Counted from the first letter of the stretch, positions 9,718-19,422 are shown. The stretch: 64,000 bases of DNA from Ursidibacter maritimus (GCF_009761395.1 NZ_LEKN01000013.1:372001-436000), one strand, 5' to 3'. Made by a program: numbers and translations. The notes: generated by a model not told the origin, from the letters alone.

Positions 9718-9894
9718 TTAGGAACTATTTTTATCTAAAAAATCCTGTATAAACAATATCTTACGCTTTTTACTTGATCCATTATGATTATTTAATTTTC
9801 GTTTCAGCTCACGAAATAATCCTTCTAGCCTATTTTTCATTTTTTCTATATTTAACCCGAGATTCTTTCCGAAGGTAAATAAATATTTTACATA
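9718..9894 (-). pseudogene. C-terminal remnant of a transposase
   Basis: A minus-strand frame from 9894 to a stop at 9720-9718 reads KYLFTFGKNLGLNIEKMKNR, LEGLFRELKRKLNNHNGSSK and KRKILFIQDFLDKNSS. The pattern NxLEGxFxxLKxKLxxHNGxSKxRKxxFIxxF resembles the C-terminus of small DDE transposases common in this family of bacteria. A stop codon precedes it in frame and no start or catalytic core remains. Only about 58 codons are left. No terminal inverted repeats or target duplications were found. Confidence 0.6.
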
Positions 9895-9919
9895 CTATAA
9901 TCAATTAACATGTCATCTA

Positions 9920-10930
9920 TTATCTAAACAGAGATTGCATTATTAGGTGAATAAAAAATCCTCCCACAATAAGCCATAAGCAGATAATACCCCCTAATAA
10001 CAAAGGTTTTATACCCGCTTGTTTAATAGAGCTAATGCGAGTGGTTAGGCCCAATGCTGACATTGCCATCATTAGCAAGAATGTATCAATTTGGATCAGT
10101 GTATTCACCACTTTTTCGGGTATTAAATTGAACGAATTAAATACCGCAACGGCAATAAACAGTACGGCGAACCAAGGAATCGTAATTTTCTGCTGTTGGT
10201 TATCTCCCTGCTGCAAATAGTAAGCTAAGCAAATTAAAAAGGGAGCGAGCATCATTACCCGAATCATTTTGGTAATTACTGCAGTATCAGCAACCGTACT
10301 ACTGATATTCCCACCAGCTGCATACACTTGAGCGACTTCGTGAACCGTTGAGCCGATATAAATTCCAAACTGATGTTCTGTTAACACATTACTCAAGTAA
10401 GGATAGAACATTGGGTATAAGAACATACAAAGCGTGCCAAAAATCACAATAAGAGCAACCGCTACCGACACTTTATGCGATTCTGCTTTAACAATAGATG
10501 TTGTTGCCATAATGGCAGCTGCACCACAAATGCTACAACCTGCCGCAGTAAGTTGCACAATCTGTTTATCTATTTTCAGCAGCCGAATACCAATCCAACA
10601 AGTCAGAAAAAATGTGGTTACCAATAAAATAGCATCGCTGATTACCGCGTTCGCACCCACAGAATGAATATCTTGTAAAGTAATCCTAAAACCATATAGC
10701 ACAATACCTGTTCTTAATAGGATAGTTTTAGCAAATTGAATACCTTGTGCGGTTTCTTTTTCGATATAAACATAAAATGTATTGCCTAATAACAGCCCGA
10801 TTAGAATTGCAATGGTTAGTGCACTAAGTTGTAAATTTATGGCAATTGTAGCGTGTGAAATATAGAAGGAAAGGGCTGTTAAGAAAGCAACTAAAGTGAG
10901 CCCTGAGAGTAGATTTGTGTTAATTTTCAT
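9920..10930 (-). CDS. yeiH: YeiH family (UPF0324) putative sulfate/sulfite exporter
   Basis: 336-residue polytopic membrane protein with about ten hydrophobic helices, strikingly similar to E. coli YeiH. Examples are LYGFRITLQDI, GCSICGAAAIMAT, FGIYIGSTVHEVAQVYAAGG and MRVMMLAPFLICLAYYLQQG. The family is annotated as putative sulfate exporters; substrate proof is limited. No good Shine-Dalgarno precedes the ATG at 10930-10928, and the terminator of the upstream porin gene sits only 14 bases before it, so expression may depend on read-through or a promoter inside that hairpin region. Confidence 0.85.
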   Translation of the reverse strand: MKINTNLLSGLTLVAFLTALSFYISHATIAINLQLSALTIAILIGLLLGNTFYVYIEKETAQGIQFAKTILLRTGIVLYGFRITLQDIHSVGANAVISDAILLVTTFFLTCWIGIRLLKIDKQIVQLTAAGCSICGAAAIMATTSIVKAESHKVSVAVALIVIFGTLCMFLYPMFYPYLSNVLTEHQFGIYIGSTVHEVAQVYAAGGNISSTVADTAVITKMIRVMMLAPFLICLAYYLQQGDNQQQKITIPWFAVLFIAVAVFNSFNLIPEKVVNTLIQIDTFLLMMAMSALGLTTRISSIKQAGIKPLLLGGIICLWLIVGGFFIHLIMQSLFR

Positions 10931-10943
10931 TTTTATAATAAAA

Positions 10944-10974
10944 AGGCATAATAGAACCCGTCTATTATGCCTTA
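10944..10974 (-). terminator. Terminator of the small porin gene
   Basis: Perfect 13-bp stem AAGGCATAATAGA (10944-10956) / TCTATTATGCCTT (10962-10974) with a five-base loop, followed on the minus strand by TTTTTATTAT. It lies between the porin stop and the yeiH start. Confidence 0.85.
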
Positions 10975-10999
10975 AATCTAATAATATTTTAACTAAAAA

Positions 11000-11581
11000 T
11001 TAGAAACGATAAGTTGCGTTAGCACCCAAAGTGTTGCCTTTTAAGCTCTCGCCATCGAATTTGATGTTAGTTCTTAAATATTCTGCTCCAACTTCAAAGT
11101 TTGAAGATACGGCGTATTTAGCACCCACACCAAATCCAATACCACCTTTAGTTTTTGCTACCGATGTATATTCAACGTTATTACCATATACTTCACGATC
11201 TTTAGCTTCAAATTTAGCAGCTACATAACCTACTTTTACGTAAGGTAATAAATCAGCAGAGACACGGTAACCTTGTAAATAGCTTACGCTTGCTCGCCAT
11301 TTCTCGTCAACTTTCGTGTATGAACCGTCAGTTTCTGTAACGTCAACTAATTTAGAACTATTTAATTTTACTTTGCCTTCAATCACACCAACCAAATTAT
11401 TGCCATAATCAATACCATAATCTGCAATGATACCTACGCCAGTTGCGCGTTTAGCACCTTTATATTTAGTTGAAGTTAAATCAACACCTGCGCCAAAACC
11501 TGTAAAAGTCTGACCTACAGGCGCTGCAAATGCAGATACTGATACTAAGCTAGCAAGAGTTGCTAAAACGAATTTTTTCAT
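11000..11581 (-). CDS. Small outer membrane beta-barrel protein (porin / opacity-like)
   Basis: 193 residues. An N-terminal signal peptide (MKKFVLATLASLVSVSAFAA, cleavage likely after AFA) is followed by alternating hydrophobic/polar beta strands and a terminal aromatic residue (YRF), the signature of an eight-stranded outer membrane barrel recognised by BAM. Strands such as GVGIIADYGIDYG, LLPYVKVGYVAAKFE and FEVGAEYLRTNIKF fit an OmpA/Opa-like barrel. The exact function is unknown. AGGAGC precedes the ATG. It follows rnr on the same strand, separated by a palindrome at 11610-11627. Confidence 0.75.
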   Translation of the reverse strand: MKKFVLATLASLVSVSAFAAPVGQTFTGFGAGVDLTSTKYKGAKRATGVGIIADYGIDYGNNLVGVIEGKVKLNSSKLVDVTETDGSYTKVDEKWRASVSYLQGYRVSADLLPYVKVGYVAAKFEAKDREVYGNNVEYTSVAKTKGGIGFGVGAKYAVSSNFEVGAEYLRTNIKFDGESLKGNTLGANATYRF

Positions 11582-11609
11582 AAAATGCTCCTATATGAGT
11601 GTAAAAACA

Positions 11610-11627
11610 GAGCCAGTGTACTGGCTC
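11610..11627 (-). terminator. rnr terminator / hairpin before the porin gene
   Basis: Perfect 18-base palindrome GAGCCAGTGTACTGGCTC, followed on the minus strand by TGTTTTTAC. Likely ends rnr transcripts ahead of the porin gene. Confidence 0.65.
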
Positions 11628-11690
11628 ATTTTCAAAAAAACAAGTAAAGGATTCACTTTTGTAAATTTTGTGTGAAAAGCAACCGGCTTA

Positions 11691-14030
11691 TTATCTTCTT
11701 TTCGCTTTACTGGTTGGGGCTTTTTTCTTTCTAGACGTTTTCTTTTTATCCGCTTTCTTTTTAGAAACCTTTTTTATCGTAGCGATCTCTTTAAAGATAG
11801 GCTCTCCTGTTTTCGCTTTTTGTTTTGCAGTTTTACCTGCTGCTTTGGGTTTGCGTAAACTGGTCGTCAAAGCAAAATCTATTTTTTTGTCATCTAAGTT
11901 CACGCCGATCACTCTTACTTTTACAGGATCGCCTAAACGATACATTACGCCATTAGCACCTACAAGACGTTGGCGGTCGCTATCAAAGTGATAGTACCCA
12001 TTATCTAGGCTTGAAATATGTACCAGACCATCAATCAGCAATTCATTGAGCTTAACAAATAAGCCAAAGCCCGTTACGCTTGAAATAACGCCCATAAACT
12101 CTTCGCCAATATGATCTTGCATATATTCACATTTCAGCCAATCTGCAACTTCTCGGGTTGCATCATCTGCTCTACGCTCAGTGGCAGAGCATTTTTCCCC
12201 GAATTGATCCATATCGTCCAGCTTATAGTGATATCCACCGCCATTGGTGTAATGGCGAGTATTGCCCTGCTGTTTTTCGATTAAATACTTAATCGCACGA
12301 TGTAGCAATAAATCAGGATAACGGCGAATTGGTGAAGTAAAGTGAGCATATTCCGTTAAAGCTAAGCCAAAATGCCCTTCGTTATCAGGGGAATAAATTG
12401 CCTGTTTTAATGAACGTAATAGCATTGTTTGGATCAGCTCTTTATCTGGACGCTCTTTAACTGTATCCAGTAATTTAGCGTAGTCTTTTGGCGTTGGATT
12501 TAACCCACCATCTAAAAATAGCCCACATTCTTTTAAGAATGTACGGAAACTTGTCAATTTTTCTTCACTTGGTTGAGCGTGAATACGATAGAGCGAAGGC
12601 TCATCGGCTTTCTCGACAAAACGAGCTGCTGCAATATTGGCAAGGATCATACACTCTTCAATAATTTTATGAGCATCATTACGAATCACAGGCTCAATGC
12701 GTTCAATACGCCCTTGTGGATTGAAAATAAACTGATTTTCAATGGTTTCAAATTCAATTGCACCACGTTTTTGGCGAGCATCAACAAGCACTTGGTACAT
12801 TTTATGTAACTCTTCCAAATGGGGAACAAGAGCAGAATAACGTTCTCTTAATGTCTCATTTCCTTCTAAAATATGCCATACTTTCGTATAAGTTAGGCGA
12901 GCGTGAGAATTCATCACCGCTTCATAAAATTGGAAATTACCTAATTGTCCTGCCTCGGACACTTGCATTTCTGCCACCAAGCATAAACGATCCACCTGTG
13001 GATTAAGTGAACACAACCCATTCGATAATACTTCAGGTAACATTGGGATCACTCTATTTGGAAAATAAACAGAGTTCCCCCGTTGTTGAGCGTCTAAATC
13101 AAGCGCTGTTTTTGGGCGAACATAGTAACTGACATCAGCAATCGCTACCCACAAACGCCAACCATTTTCTTCTCGTTGGCAGAAAACAGCATCGTCAAAA
13201 TCTCTAGCGCTTTCACCATCAATCGTGACAAGGGGGAGATGGCGTAAATCCACTCTGCCTTGTTTGGCTTCTTCGGGTACTTCTTCACTAAATTGGCGGA
13301 TCTGTTTTTCAACACCCTCGCTCCAAATATGTGGAATTTCGTGATTGCGTAAAGCAATCTCAATTTCCATACCGGGCGCAAGGTTGTCGCCCAAAATTTC
13401 AGTAATAAAACCAACAGGGCGTTTAAAATCTGCTTTGCGTGGTTGTAATTCAACAACTACTACTTGCCCCATTCTTGCTCCAAGACGCTGATCTTCAGGA
13501 ATAAGAATATCGTGCTGAATACGACTATCATCAGGGACAACATAATTGATTCCTGACTCAGTGAAAAATCGTCCGACAATTTGTTTTTTGCGAGCTTCCA
13601 ATACGCGTACAATACGGATTTCTTTGCGACCACGGCGATCTGTTCCATTAGGTTGAGCTAGGACGAAATCCCCGTGTAACACACGCACCATTTGGTTATT
13701 CGGGATAAACCAATCGTCATCATCTTCAACTTGTAAAAAGCCATAACCATCACGATGCCCGATAACTGTCCCTTTTAATAAATCCATCTTTTCAGGTAAG
13801 GCATAACGGCGACGTTTGGTAAAGACTAACTGCCCATCATTCTCCATTGCTCGTAATCGACGGCGAATGGCTTCTTGGCGGTCTTCATCATCAATGTTAA
13901 AGGTGGCAAGTAGCTCTTCTTTACTCATTGGTGCATCATAATTTCGGATTGTTTGTAAAATAAACTCCCTGCTTGGCACAGGGTTTTCATATTTTTCTAA
14001 TTCTTGTTGATAATTTGGATCTTGTTTCAT
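11691..14030 (-). CDS. rnr: Exoribonuclease R
   Basis: 779-residue processive 3'-5' exoribonuclease that degrades structured RNA. In order: an N-terminal HTH-like region (residues 1-80), cold-shock domains, the RNB catalytic domain ([14 protein letters not shown] holds the catalytic aspartates; [18 protein letters not shown] follows), the S1 domain near residues 640-730 ([19 protein letters not shown]), and a lysine-rich tail ([22 protein letters not shown] region). Length and order match the family. It is monocistronic with about 220 bases of leader up to acpP. The basic tail is typical for RNase R and helps RNA unwinding. Confidence 0.95.
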   Translation of the reverse strand: MKQDPNYQQELEKYENPVPSREFILQTIRNYDAPMSKEELLATFNIDDEDRQEAIRRRLRAMENDGQLVFTKRRRYALPEKMDLLKGTVIGHRDGYGFLQVEDDDDWFIPNNQMVRVLHGDFVLAQPNGTDRRGRKEIRIVRVLEARKKQIVGRFFTESGINYVVPDDSRIQHDILIPEDQRLGARMGQVVVVELQPRKADFKRPVGFITEILGDNLAPGMEIEIALRNHEIPHIWSEGVEKQIRQFSEEVPEEAKQGRVDLRHLPLVTIDGESARDFDDAVFCQREENGWRLWVAIADVSYYVRPKTALDLDAQQRGNSVYFPNRVIPMLPEVLSNGLCSLNPQVDRLCLVAEMQVSEAGQLGNFQFYEAVMNSHARLTYTKVWHILEGNETLRERYSALVPHLEELHKMYQVLVDARQKRGAIEFETIENQFIFNPQGRIERIEPVIRNDAHKIIEECMILANIAAARFVEKADEPSLYRIHAQPSEEKLTSFRTFLKECGLFLDGGLNPTPKDYAKLLDTVKERPDKELIQTMLLRSLKQAIYSPDNEGHFGLALTEYAHFTSPIRRYPDLLLHRAIKYLIEKQQGNTRHYTNGGGYHYKLDDMDQFGEKCSATERRADDATREVADWLKCEYMQDHIGEEFMGVISSVTGFGLFVKLNELLIDGLVHISSLDNGYYHFDSDRQRLVGANGVMYRLGDPVKVRVIGVNLDDKKIDFALTTSLRKPKAAGKTAKQKAKTGEPIFKEIATIKKVSKKKADKKKTSRKKKAPTSKAKRR

Positions 14031-14217
14031 TTTCTATATTTTCTCTTATATTTTTTAGGAAGGCATTTGCCTTGTTTTTATGTTGTTTATAATTAAATTT
14101 ATGAATAAGGCAAAACTTATTCAGGTTCAATGATTTATGTAAAATTACAAAGGTTAAGTTAAAGCTAGATAGGATATAACGGAGAGAAGGGCGTGATAGT
14201 CAGCTAACTAAATAAAA

Positions 14218-14236
14218 AGGCGACTAAATGTCGCCT
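14218..14236 (-). terminator. acpP terminator
   Basis: Stem AGGCGAC / GTCGCCT with a TAAAT loop, followed on the minus strand by TTTTTATTT. Confidence 0.88.
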
Positions 14237-14250
14237 CTCAAGAACAAATC

Positions 14251-14481
14251 TTATTGATTGTTTTGAACGTAATCAATCGCAGATTGTACAGTTGTGATTT
14301 TTTCTGCTTCTTCATCAGGAATTTCGATATCGAATTCTTCTTCTAAAGCCATCACTAACTCTACTGTATCAAGAGAGTCTGCGCCTAAATCTTCGATGAA
14401 AGAAGCTTCAGGTTTAACATCTTCTGCTTTTGCGCCAAGTTGATCAACGATGATTTTTTTTACGCGTTCTTCAATGCTCAT
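14251..14481 (-). CDS. acpP: Acyl carrier protein
   Basis: 76-residue acidic four-helix protein carrying acyl intermediates of fatty acid and lipid A synthesis. The phosphopantetheine attachment Ser36 sits in the invariant DSLDTVEL motif. Length is standard. The usual upstream partner fabG and downstream fabF are not adjacent here; the gene is flanked by rnr and proS and has its own terminator and promoter. Confidence 0.97.
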   Translation of the reverse strand: MSIEERVKKIIVDQLGAKAEDVKPEASFIEDLGADSLDTVELVMALEEEFDIEIPDEEAEKITTVQSAIDYVQNNQ

Positions 14482-14526
14482 TTTGTGTTTCCTATTTGTG
14501 AATTCGCTTAAGTGCGAGAGTTATAT

Positions 14527-14554
14527 AGTGTAAAGAAAATTTGCATAAATTCAA
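14527..14554 (-). promoter_or_regulatory. Predicted acpP promoter
   Basis: On the minus strand TTGAAT (-35) is separated by 16 bases from TACACT (-10), about 45 bases before the acpP start. Good sigma70 match by eye. Confidence 0.6.
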
Positions 14555-14836
14555 CCTTTTTATGAGAAGTCAAACCAGCCTTGAGTTTTCTTATACACTT
14601 GAACCGATTGTTTTGCTTTTATAAAGCAAAAAGCGAGACGGATTTTAACATTATGAATAGGGTTTATCCATAGCCGATTTTAGCCTGAGATTGAATTTCA
14701 TCAAACAAGCGGTCGAATTTTTAAGAAATTTTGCAAATTTTTGCAAAATCTTACCGCTTATGCTTTCCTGAATGACTGTTGATCTCTACAATAGCAAAAT
14801 TTTCACATTTAAAAATTATAAAGATAGGATAAAACA
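14555..14836. other. acpP-proS intergenic region with hairpin and uptake-sequence pair
   Basis: Holds a perfect hairpin TTTTGCTTT / AAAGCAAAA (14611-14631) and an opposed pair of uptake sequences, ACAAGCGGT at 14705-14713 and ACCGCTT at 14753-14759. No open frame of note. The proS promoter should lie in the last 80 bases but no clear boxes were assigned. Confidence 0.6.
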
Positions 14837-16552
14837 ATGCGTACCAGTCAATATTTATTTTCTACACTCAAAGAAACTCCAAATGATGCTCAAGTCGTTA
14901 GCCATCAGCTAATGCTTCGAGCAGGAATGATCCGACCGCTTGCATCAGGTTTATATAACTGGCTTCCAACGGGTTTGCGTGTATTAAAGAAAGTTGAAAA
15001 TATTATTCGTGAAGAGATGAATAAAAGTGGGGCATTAGAAGTGGAAATGCCTGTTGTGCAACCTGCAGATTTGTGGATCGAATCAGAACGTTGGGAAGAT
15101 TATGGCCCTGAATTACTACGTTTTAAAGATCGTGGCGATCGCCCGTTTGTATTAGGTCCAACACATGAAGAAGTTATTACCGATTTAGTTCGCCGTGAAG
15201 TGAGTTCTTATAAACAGTTACCACTCAATTTATATCAAATCCAAACCAAATTCCGTGATGAAGTTCGCCCTCGTTTTGGTGTAATGCGTGGACGTGAATT
15301 TTTGATGAAAGATGCTTATTCTTTCCACACAACCAAAGAATCATTACAAGAAACCTATGATGTAATGCACCAAACATATAGCAACATTTTTACGCGTTTA
15401 GGCTTAGATTTCCGTCCTGTTGCGGCGGATACAGGTTCAATCGGTGGATCGGCATCTCACGAATTCCAAGTCTTAGCGGCAAGCGGTGAAGATGATGTAG
15501 TATTCTCAACAGAATCTGATTATGCAGCTAACATTGAACTGGCAGAAGCGATTGCAGTTGGTGAACGTCAAGCTCCAACTGCTGAACTACAATTGGTTGA
15601 TACACCAAATGCAAAAACGATCAATGAATTAGTGGAACAGTTTAATTTACCTATCGAAAAAACAGTGAAAACCCTGATTGTAAAAGGGGCAAGTGAAGAA
15701 AATCCATTAGTTGCATTAGTCATTCGTGGCGATCACGATTTGAATGAAATTAAAGCAGAAAAATTAGCAGAAGTTGCAGAGCCATTTGAGTTTGCTGACG
15801 AAGCAGACATCAAAGCGAAAATCGGTGCTGGCGTTGGCTCATTAGGCCCTGTCAATCTTACTATTCCAGTGATTATTGATAGAAGCGTTGCCATTATGAA
15901 TGATTTTAGTGCTGGGGCGAATATTGACGGAAAACACTATTTCAACATCAATTGGGAACGTGATGTTGCTTTACCAAAAGTAGCCGATTTACGCAATGTT
16001 GTAGAAGGTGATCCAAGTCCAGATGGCAAAGGAACCTTGCTCATCAAACGTGGTATTGAAGTCGGACATATCTTCCAACTTGGCACAAAATATTCAGAAG
16101 CGATGAAAGCCACTGTACAAGGCGAGGATGGACGCCCACAAACGATGATTATGGGTTGCTATGGTATTGGGGTAACTCGTGTTGTGGCGGCTGCTATTGA
16201 ACAACATCACGATGAACGCGGTATTATTTGGCCAACAGATGCAATTGCCCCTTTCACCGTAGCGGTTGTTCCGATGAATATGCATAAATCAGAAAAAGTC
16301 CAAGCTTTTGCGGAAGATCTTTATAAAACACTACGCACACAAGGTGTTGATGTTATTTTTGATGATCGTAAAGAACGCCCAGGGGTGATGTTTGCGGATA
16401 TGGAATTGATTGGCGTACCGCATATGGTGGTTATTGGTGAGAAAAACCTAGAAAACGGTGAAATTGAATATAAAAATCGCCGTACAGGTGAAAAACAGAT
16501 GATTAATAAAGAGCAATTATTAGATTTCTTACGCTCACAAATTAAAGCTTAA
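14837..16552 (+). CDS. proS: Prolyl-tRNA synthetase
   Basis: 571-residue bacterial-type class II synthetase. Class II motif 1 is around [19 protein letters not shown]-like residues 25-45, motif 2 is at [21 protein letters not shown] (about 137-157) and motif 3 is at [17 protein letters not shown]. The INS editing domain (residues about 225-405) and an anticodon-binding C-terminal domain ([16 protein letters not shown]) complete it. Length equals that of E. coli ProRS. AGGAT precedes the ATG. An imperfect terminator follows. Confidence 0.97.
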   Translation: MRTSQYLFSTLKETPNDAQVVSHQLMLRAGMIRPLASGLYNWLPTGLRVLKKVENIIREEMNKSGALEVEMPVVQPADLWIESERWEDYGPELLRFKDRGDRPFVLGPTHEEVITDLVRREVSSYKQLPLNLYQIQTKFRDEVRPRFGVMRGREFLMKDAYSFHTTKESLQETYDVMHQTYSNIFTRLGLDFRPVAADTGSIGGSASHEFQVLAASGEDDVVFSTESDYAANIELAEAIAVGERQAPTAELQLVDTPNAKTINELVEQFNLPIEKTVKTLIVKGASEENPLVALVIRGDHDLNEIKAEKLAEVAEPFEFADEADIKAKIGAGVGSLGPVNLTIPVIIDRSVAIMNDFSAGANIDGKHYFNINWERDVALPKVADLRNVVEGDPSPDGKGTLLIKRGIEVGHIFQLGTKYSEAMKATVQGEDGRPQTMIMGCYGIGVTRVVAAAIEQHHDERGIIWPTDAIAPFTVAVVPMNMHKSEKVQAFAEDLYKTLRTQGVDVIFDDRKERPGVMFADMELIGVPHMVVIGEKNLENGEIEYKNRRTGEKQMINKEQLLDFLRSQIKA

Positions 16553-16586
16553 GTGCTTTAATATTTGCAAAAAACCACAATAAAAT

Positions 16587-16632
16587 AACCGCTTGGTTAG
16601 CCAGTTTAACTGATTAGCTAAGCGGTTTTTGT
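16587..16632 (+). terminator. proS terminator
   Basis: AACCGCTT (16587-16594) pairs with AAGCGGTT (16620-16627), extended by AGC/GCT pairs, then TTTTTG. Built on an uptake-sequence core. Confidence 0.65.
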
Positions 16633-16663
16633 TATAACTAATGTTATTAGTGAGAAATTGGAG

Positions 16664-16723
16664 TGATAGAGAAACTCTGATTTTTATAATGATTTGCCAA
16701 AGTAAGTCTGATCTTCTACATCA
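16664..16723. repeat. 60-bp direct repeat, copy A
   Basis: Matches 19275-19334 at 57 of 60 positions in the same orientation. It lies just downstream of the DUF2357 gene, so the pair brackets the nuclease gene and the antitoxin. It contains the 12-mer TGATCTTCTACA that recurs in a palindrome at 62771-62798. Confidence 0.85.
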
Positions 16724-16728
16724 ATATA

Positions 16729-18843
16729 TTATGAATAAATTGCTAATCCATCCAACTCAGTGAAAGACTTCACATTACCCAATTTTTCCAATGTAGTTAG
16801 TTTCATCGTATGTCTAAACCCCTTCCCTTGTTCATTTAGTAGTGGGACTTCAATAATTGGTTGTTCTAATCGCAAAGGCATTGCCAATTCAAATAAATAG
16901 TACTCCGCTGAACTTTCACTTTCTGCTCCAGCTTGTTCAACAGTAATGTGTGAACGTGGTAATTTTTGTACTGATTTTACAGGATAAATTCGATGAACTT
17001 CACCTTGATATGCCAAGGCTAAAAAGCGGATTTCACTCGCCAGATAATCAGGATATTTCAGCTCAAAAGTGGTCACTGGCGTGTGGTACCAAGCTAATTT
17101 TCCTTGTTCCAATTGAGTATAATAGTACGCAGAACGATCTTTCCCGACTCCAATAATAAAGACTAAATTATTGTAATAGGTCTGCTGCATACCATGATCA
17201 GCAATACGCGCCTCATGCTGTAGCCACAAATTGTCGTGAGCCTGTTGAAGCTGTAATTTAGATTTCAAAAATTCAGTAAGCCAATAATCACCATTTTCTG
17301 TTGGCAATAAAGCAAATGCACCGATACCCACTTCATCAATTGCATTTTGATAGGGATTTTCCACCGCTTTTTGATCGAAAAAACCGGGATACAAAGCAAA
17401 AGCACCAAACACAGGGCGAGATTTGGGTGTAAGCTGAGAATTATCCAATAAAATCAACGCATCACGATAGCGATGCATTTGGTTAATCGCATCATCTGGT
17501 ACATAATCAATACGCTCAATATCATCATTTTCGTCTTTAGCTTGCTCTGTTTTTATACGGTATTTCGCATCAAACAGCCAAATATAACGTAGCTTATTTG
17601 GAAAGATCACTTCTAAGAAAATATCTGGCTTTTGTGGTGTTACAAAGGATTTGATTGTTTGATTATTTTTACCAAATTTAGGTTCGTGGGCTAACCGAAT
17701 TTTTACACCATCTTTCTCAAAATGAAATGCACCTCGAATGCCATCTTTCATCATTAAACTAAAATCATCAGCTTGAGCTAACAACTCCTTTTTCCGATGT
17801 TTTTCATTGAAACCGAGTTTAAGCAAGCAACGGCGTAATGCTAAAAAGCACCATACTTCATAAAGCTCTGCCACAGATTTTTGCGAAATTTCAGCATTAT
17901 TTTGCTCAAAAATATCAAGATAATGCTTTAATTCTTGCCAAATTTGGGAAACTCGCTGATAGCCTGAACGCTGTTGTAACACTAAACTTTCTTTACTTAG
18001 CCCCTGAAAATCACCAACTTGTTGTAAAAAGGGTTGATGTTGAAATAAGCGTAAAGGCTTTTGCCATTCCTCTAATCGCTGAAAAAAAGCCTTAGATAAT
18101 CGGTTAGTTTTAGCATTTTCTTTGGTTAAAGTGCGGTTGAAATTTGTCAAGATTTTGAAAGAATGGGCTACTGCCATTTTGACAAAACGGTTTTCTGGTG
18201 TATCTACGGATAATGTTTTCTCCGTAATTGCATAACGCTTATGCCATAAACCATTTTGTATATCATTGCGGATTTTTATTGCTGCACGTTCTGGCAATTT
18301 CCCTTTGATTTTATCCGCTCTTTGATATTTTTCTACCGCTTGTAGTCGGTTATGTGGACTATTAGCTATCACCTTTAAGGCTGCTGCAAAATCAGCTTGT
18401 AAACGTTGAAATTGAGCAAACCAGAGCAATGAAAAATCCACTCGCTTGCGACTATCTTGAACAGATTGCTCCGCTTTTTCAATCAAATTAAACCGCCATA
18501 GCGGGTAATGTTCGTCAATATCGGCATACATTTGAGGTAAGTCGGAATGTAAATCCATTTTGCTTGGTAGAACCTCAAAAGCAAAATCAAAAGTATGCGT
18601 TGATCCATCAGCTAACTCATAGCTTAAAGGCAAATGAAACCAACCAACATCATTTCCTGTATCCAATGAACCTATCAATAATTTTCGCTGAGAATTAAAC
18701 CGAAAAGCGTCATTTACACTATTTAACTTGTGCATTAACCGCACATTTTTTACATCGTTATGAAAGAAAAATTCAAAGTCATAACGACTATTTTCAAAGA
18801 AGATGGGCTGTTCAAGCGGTTGCTTTTGATGATTAATTTGCAA
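16729..18843 (-). CDS. DUF2357/COG1700-type PD-(D/E)XK nuclease, McrBC-like defence component without its ATPase
   Basis: 704 residues from a TTG start. The C-terminal half holds a PD-(D/E)XK-like nuclease core: PDIFLEV (Asp407) followed by YIWLFDAKYRI (Asp425, Lys427), preceded by the helix ELYEVWCF (Glu329). This arrangement is that of the DUF2357 / DUF524 family, usually partnered with a McrB-type AAA+ ATPase in antiviral loci. No such ATPase is visible nearby. The frame stays open 20 more codons upstream, reading IFKITPITSKKRGKEI from an ATA at 18903-18901 that follows AGGA at a good distance, so the ancestral ATG may have mutated. Probably impaired or orphaned. Family call is fairly sure; function is inferred. 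Confidence 0.7.
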   Translation of the reverse strand: MQINHQKQPLEQPIFFENSRYDFEFFFHNDVKNVRLMHKLNSVNDAFRFNSQRKLLIGSLDTGNDVGWFHLPLSYELADGSTHTFDFAFEVLPSKMDLHSDLPQMYADIDEHYPLWRFNLIEKAEQSVQDSRKRVDFSLLWFAQFQRLQADFAAALKVIANSPHNRLQAVEKYQRADKIKGKLPERAAIKIRNDIQNGLWHKRYAITEKTLSVDTPENRFVKMAVAHSFKILTNFNRTLTKENAKTNRLSKAFFQRLEEWQKPLRLFQHQPFLQQVGDFQGLSKESLVLQQRSGYQRVSQIWQELKHYLDIFEQNNAEISQKSVAELYEVWCFLALRRCLLKLGFNEKHRKKELLAQADDFSLMMKDGIRGAFHFEKDGVKIRLAHEPKFGKNNQTIKSFVTPQKPDIFLEVIFPNKLRYIWLFDAKYRIKTEQAKDENDDIERIDYVPDDAINQMHRYRDALILLDNSQLTPKSRPVFGAFALYPGFFDQKAVENPYQNAIDEVGIGAFALLPTENGDYWLTEFLKSKLQLQQAHDNLWLQHEARIADHGMQQTYYNNLVFIIGVGKDRSAYYYTQLEQGKLAWYHTPVTTFELKYPDYLASEIRFLALAYQGEVHRIYPVKSVQKLPRSHITVEQAGAESESSAEYYLFELAMPLRLEQPIIEVPLLNEQGKGFRHTMKLTTLEKLGNVKSFTELDGLAIYS

Positions 18844-18910
18844 ATAGTAAAGAGGGATTTCTTTCCCTCGTTTTTTTGATGTAATTGGTGTGATTTTAAA
18901 TATTTTGTCC

Positions 18911-18990
18911 TATATGCCTTATATTCAGATTGAGCTAGTAATGTTCGATCAAAGGCAAAGCAAAATATGAGTATCTAGCAATACTTTCAT
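18911..18990 (-). pseudogene. VapC/PIN-type toxin remnant
   Basis: Starts at an ATG overlapping the antitoxin stop (ATGA, 18990-18987) and reads MKVLLDTHILLCL then stop. MKVLLDTHILLW is the usual start of PIN-domain toxins, with the first catalytic Asp. Two bases appear missing after ILL: shifting frame restores FDRTLLAQSEYKAY, as expected next. The rest of the domain (about 110 residues) is absent and the DUF2357 gene follows. The toxin is therefore dead. Confidence 0.7.
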
Positions 18991-19247
18991 TTTGCTTCTC
19001 CATTAAACATTATTAGAATTTCCTCTTCGTATAAACGATCAAAATTATCAGGTACAATTTGCTTCTGCATAAAGCCAAATCTTGTAGTAGGTAAATCATT
19101 ATCAATTGGTACGATTTTTACTTGTGGTTTGCCTGCTTTTGCAATGATCACTGGTGTTTGTTGACGCTTAACTTCTTCCACAATGCGTGATAAATGCGTT
19201 TTGGCATCGTGAATATTGATACTTTGTAATTCAACAGCAATAGACAT
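18987..19247 (-). CDS. Phd/YefM-type antitoxin
   Basis: 86 residues. The N-terminal DNA-binding half has the Phd/YefM pattern (INIHDAKTHLSRIVEEVKRQ, then PVIIAKAGKPQVKIVPI), and the C-terminal half (DNFDRLYEEEILIMFNGEAK) would wrap the toxin. This is the arrangement of Phd-PIN toxin-antitoxin pairs, confirmed by the overlapping toxin start. With the toxin truncated, the antitoxin survives alone. It may still repress its own promoter. Confidence 0.85.
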   Translation of the reverse strand: MSIAVELQSINIHDAKTHLSRIVEEVKRQQTPVIIAKAGKPQVKIVPIDNDLPTTRFGFMQKQIVPDNFDRLYEEEILIMFNGEAK

Positions 19248-19274
19248 TTTATACTCGTTTTAACTTAGTTAGTT

Positions 19275-19334
19275 TGATAGAGAAGCTCTCATTTTTATAA
19301 TGATTTGTCAAAGTAAGTCTGATCTTCTACATCA
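19275..19334. repeat. 60-bp direct repeat, copy B
   Basis: 57/60 identical to 16664-16723. Immediately next to it (19338-19422) lies a second copy of the 5' part of the DUF2357 gene, so this copy is the 3' flank of a deleted duplicate. Confidence 0.85.
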
Positions 19335-19341
19335 TGTTCAG

Positions 19342-19422
19342 ATTATGAGCTAAGCGTACTTTTTTACATCATCATGAAAGAAAAATTTGAAATCATAACG
19401 ACTATTTTCAAAGAAGATAGAC
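19342..19422 (-). pseudogene. Collapsed second copy of the DUF2357 nuclease gene (5' fragment)
   Basis: Minus-strand reading gives SIFFENSRYDFKFFFHDDVK then KYA and stop, nearly identical to PIFFENSRYDFEFFFHNDVK at residues 13-32 of the intact gene. DNA from about 19360 to 19422 matches 18745-18808 with few differences. The fragment is fused to the repeat that normally follows the 3' end of the gene, so all of the body has been deleted. Confidence 0.8.
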
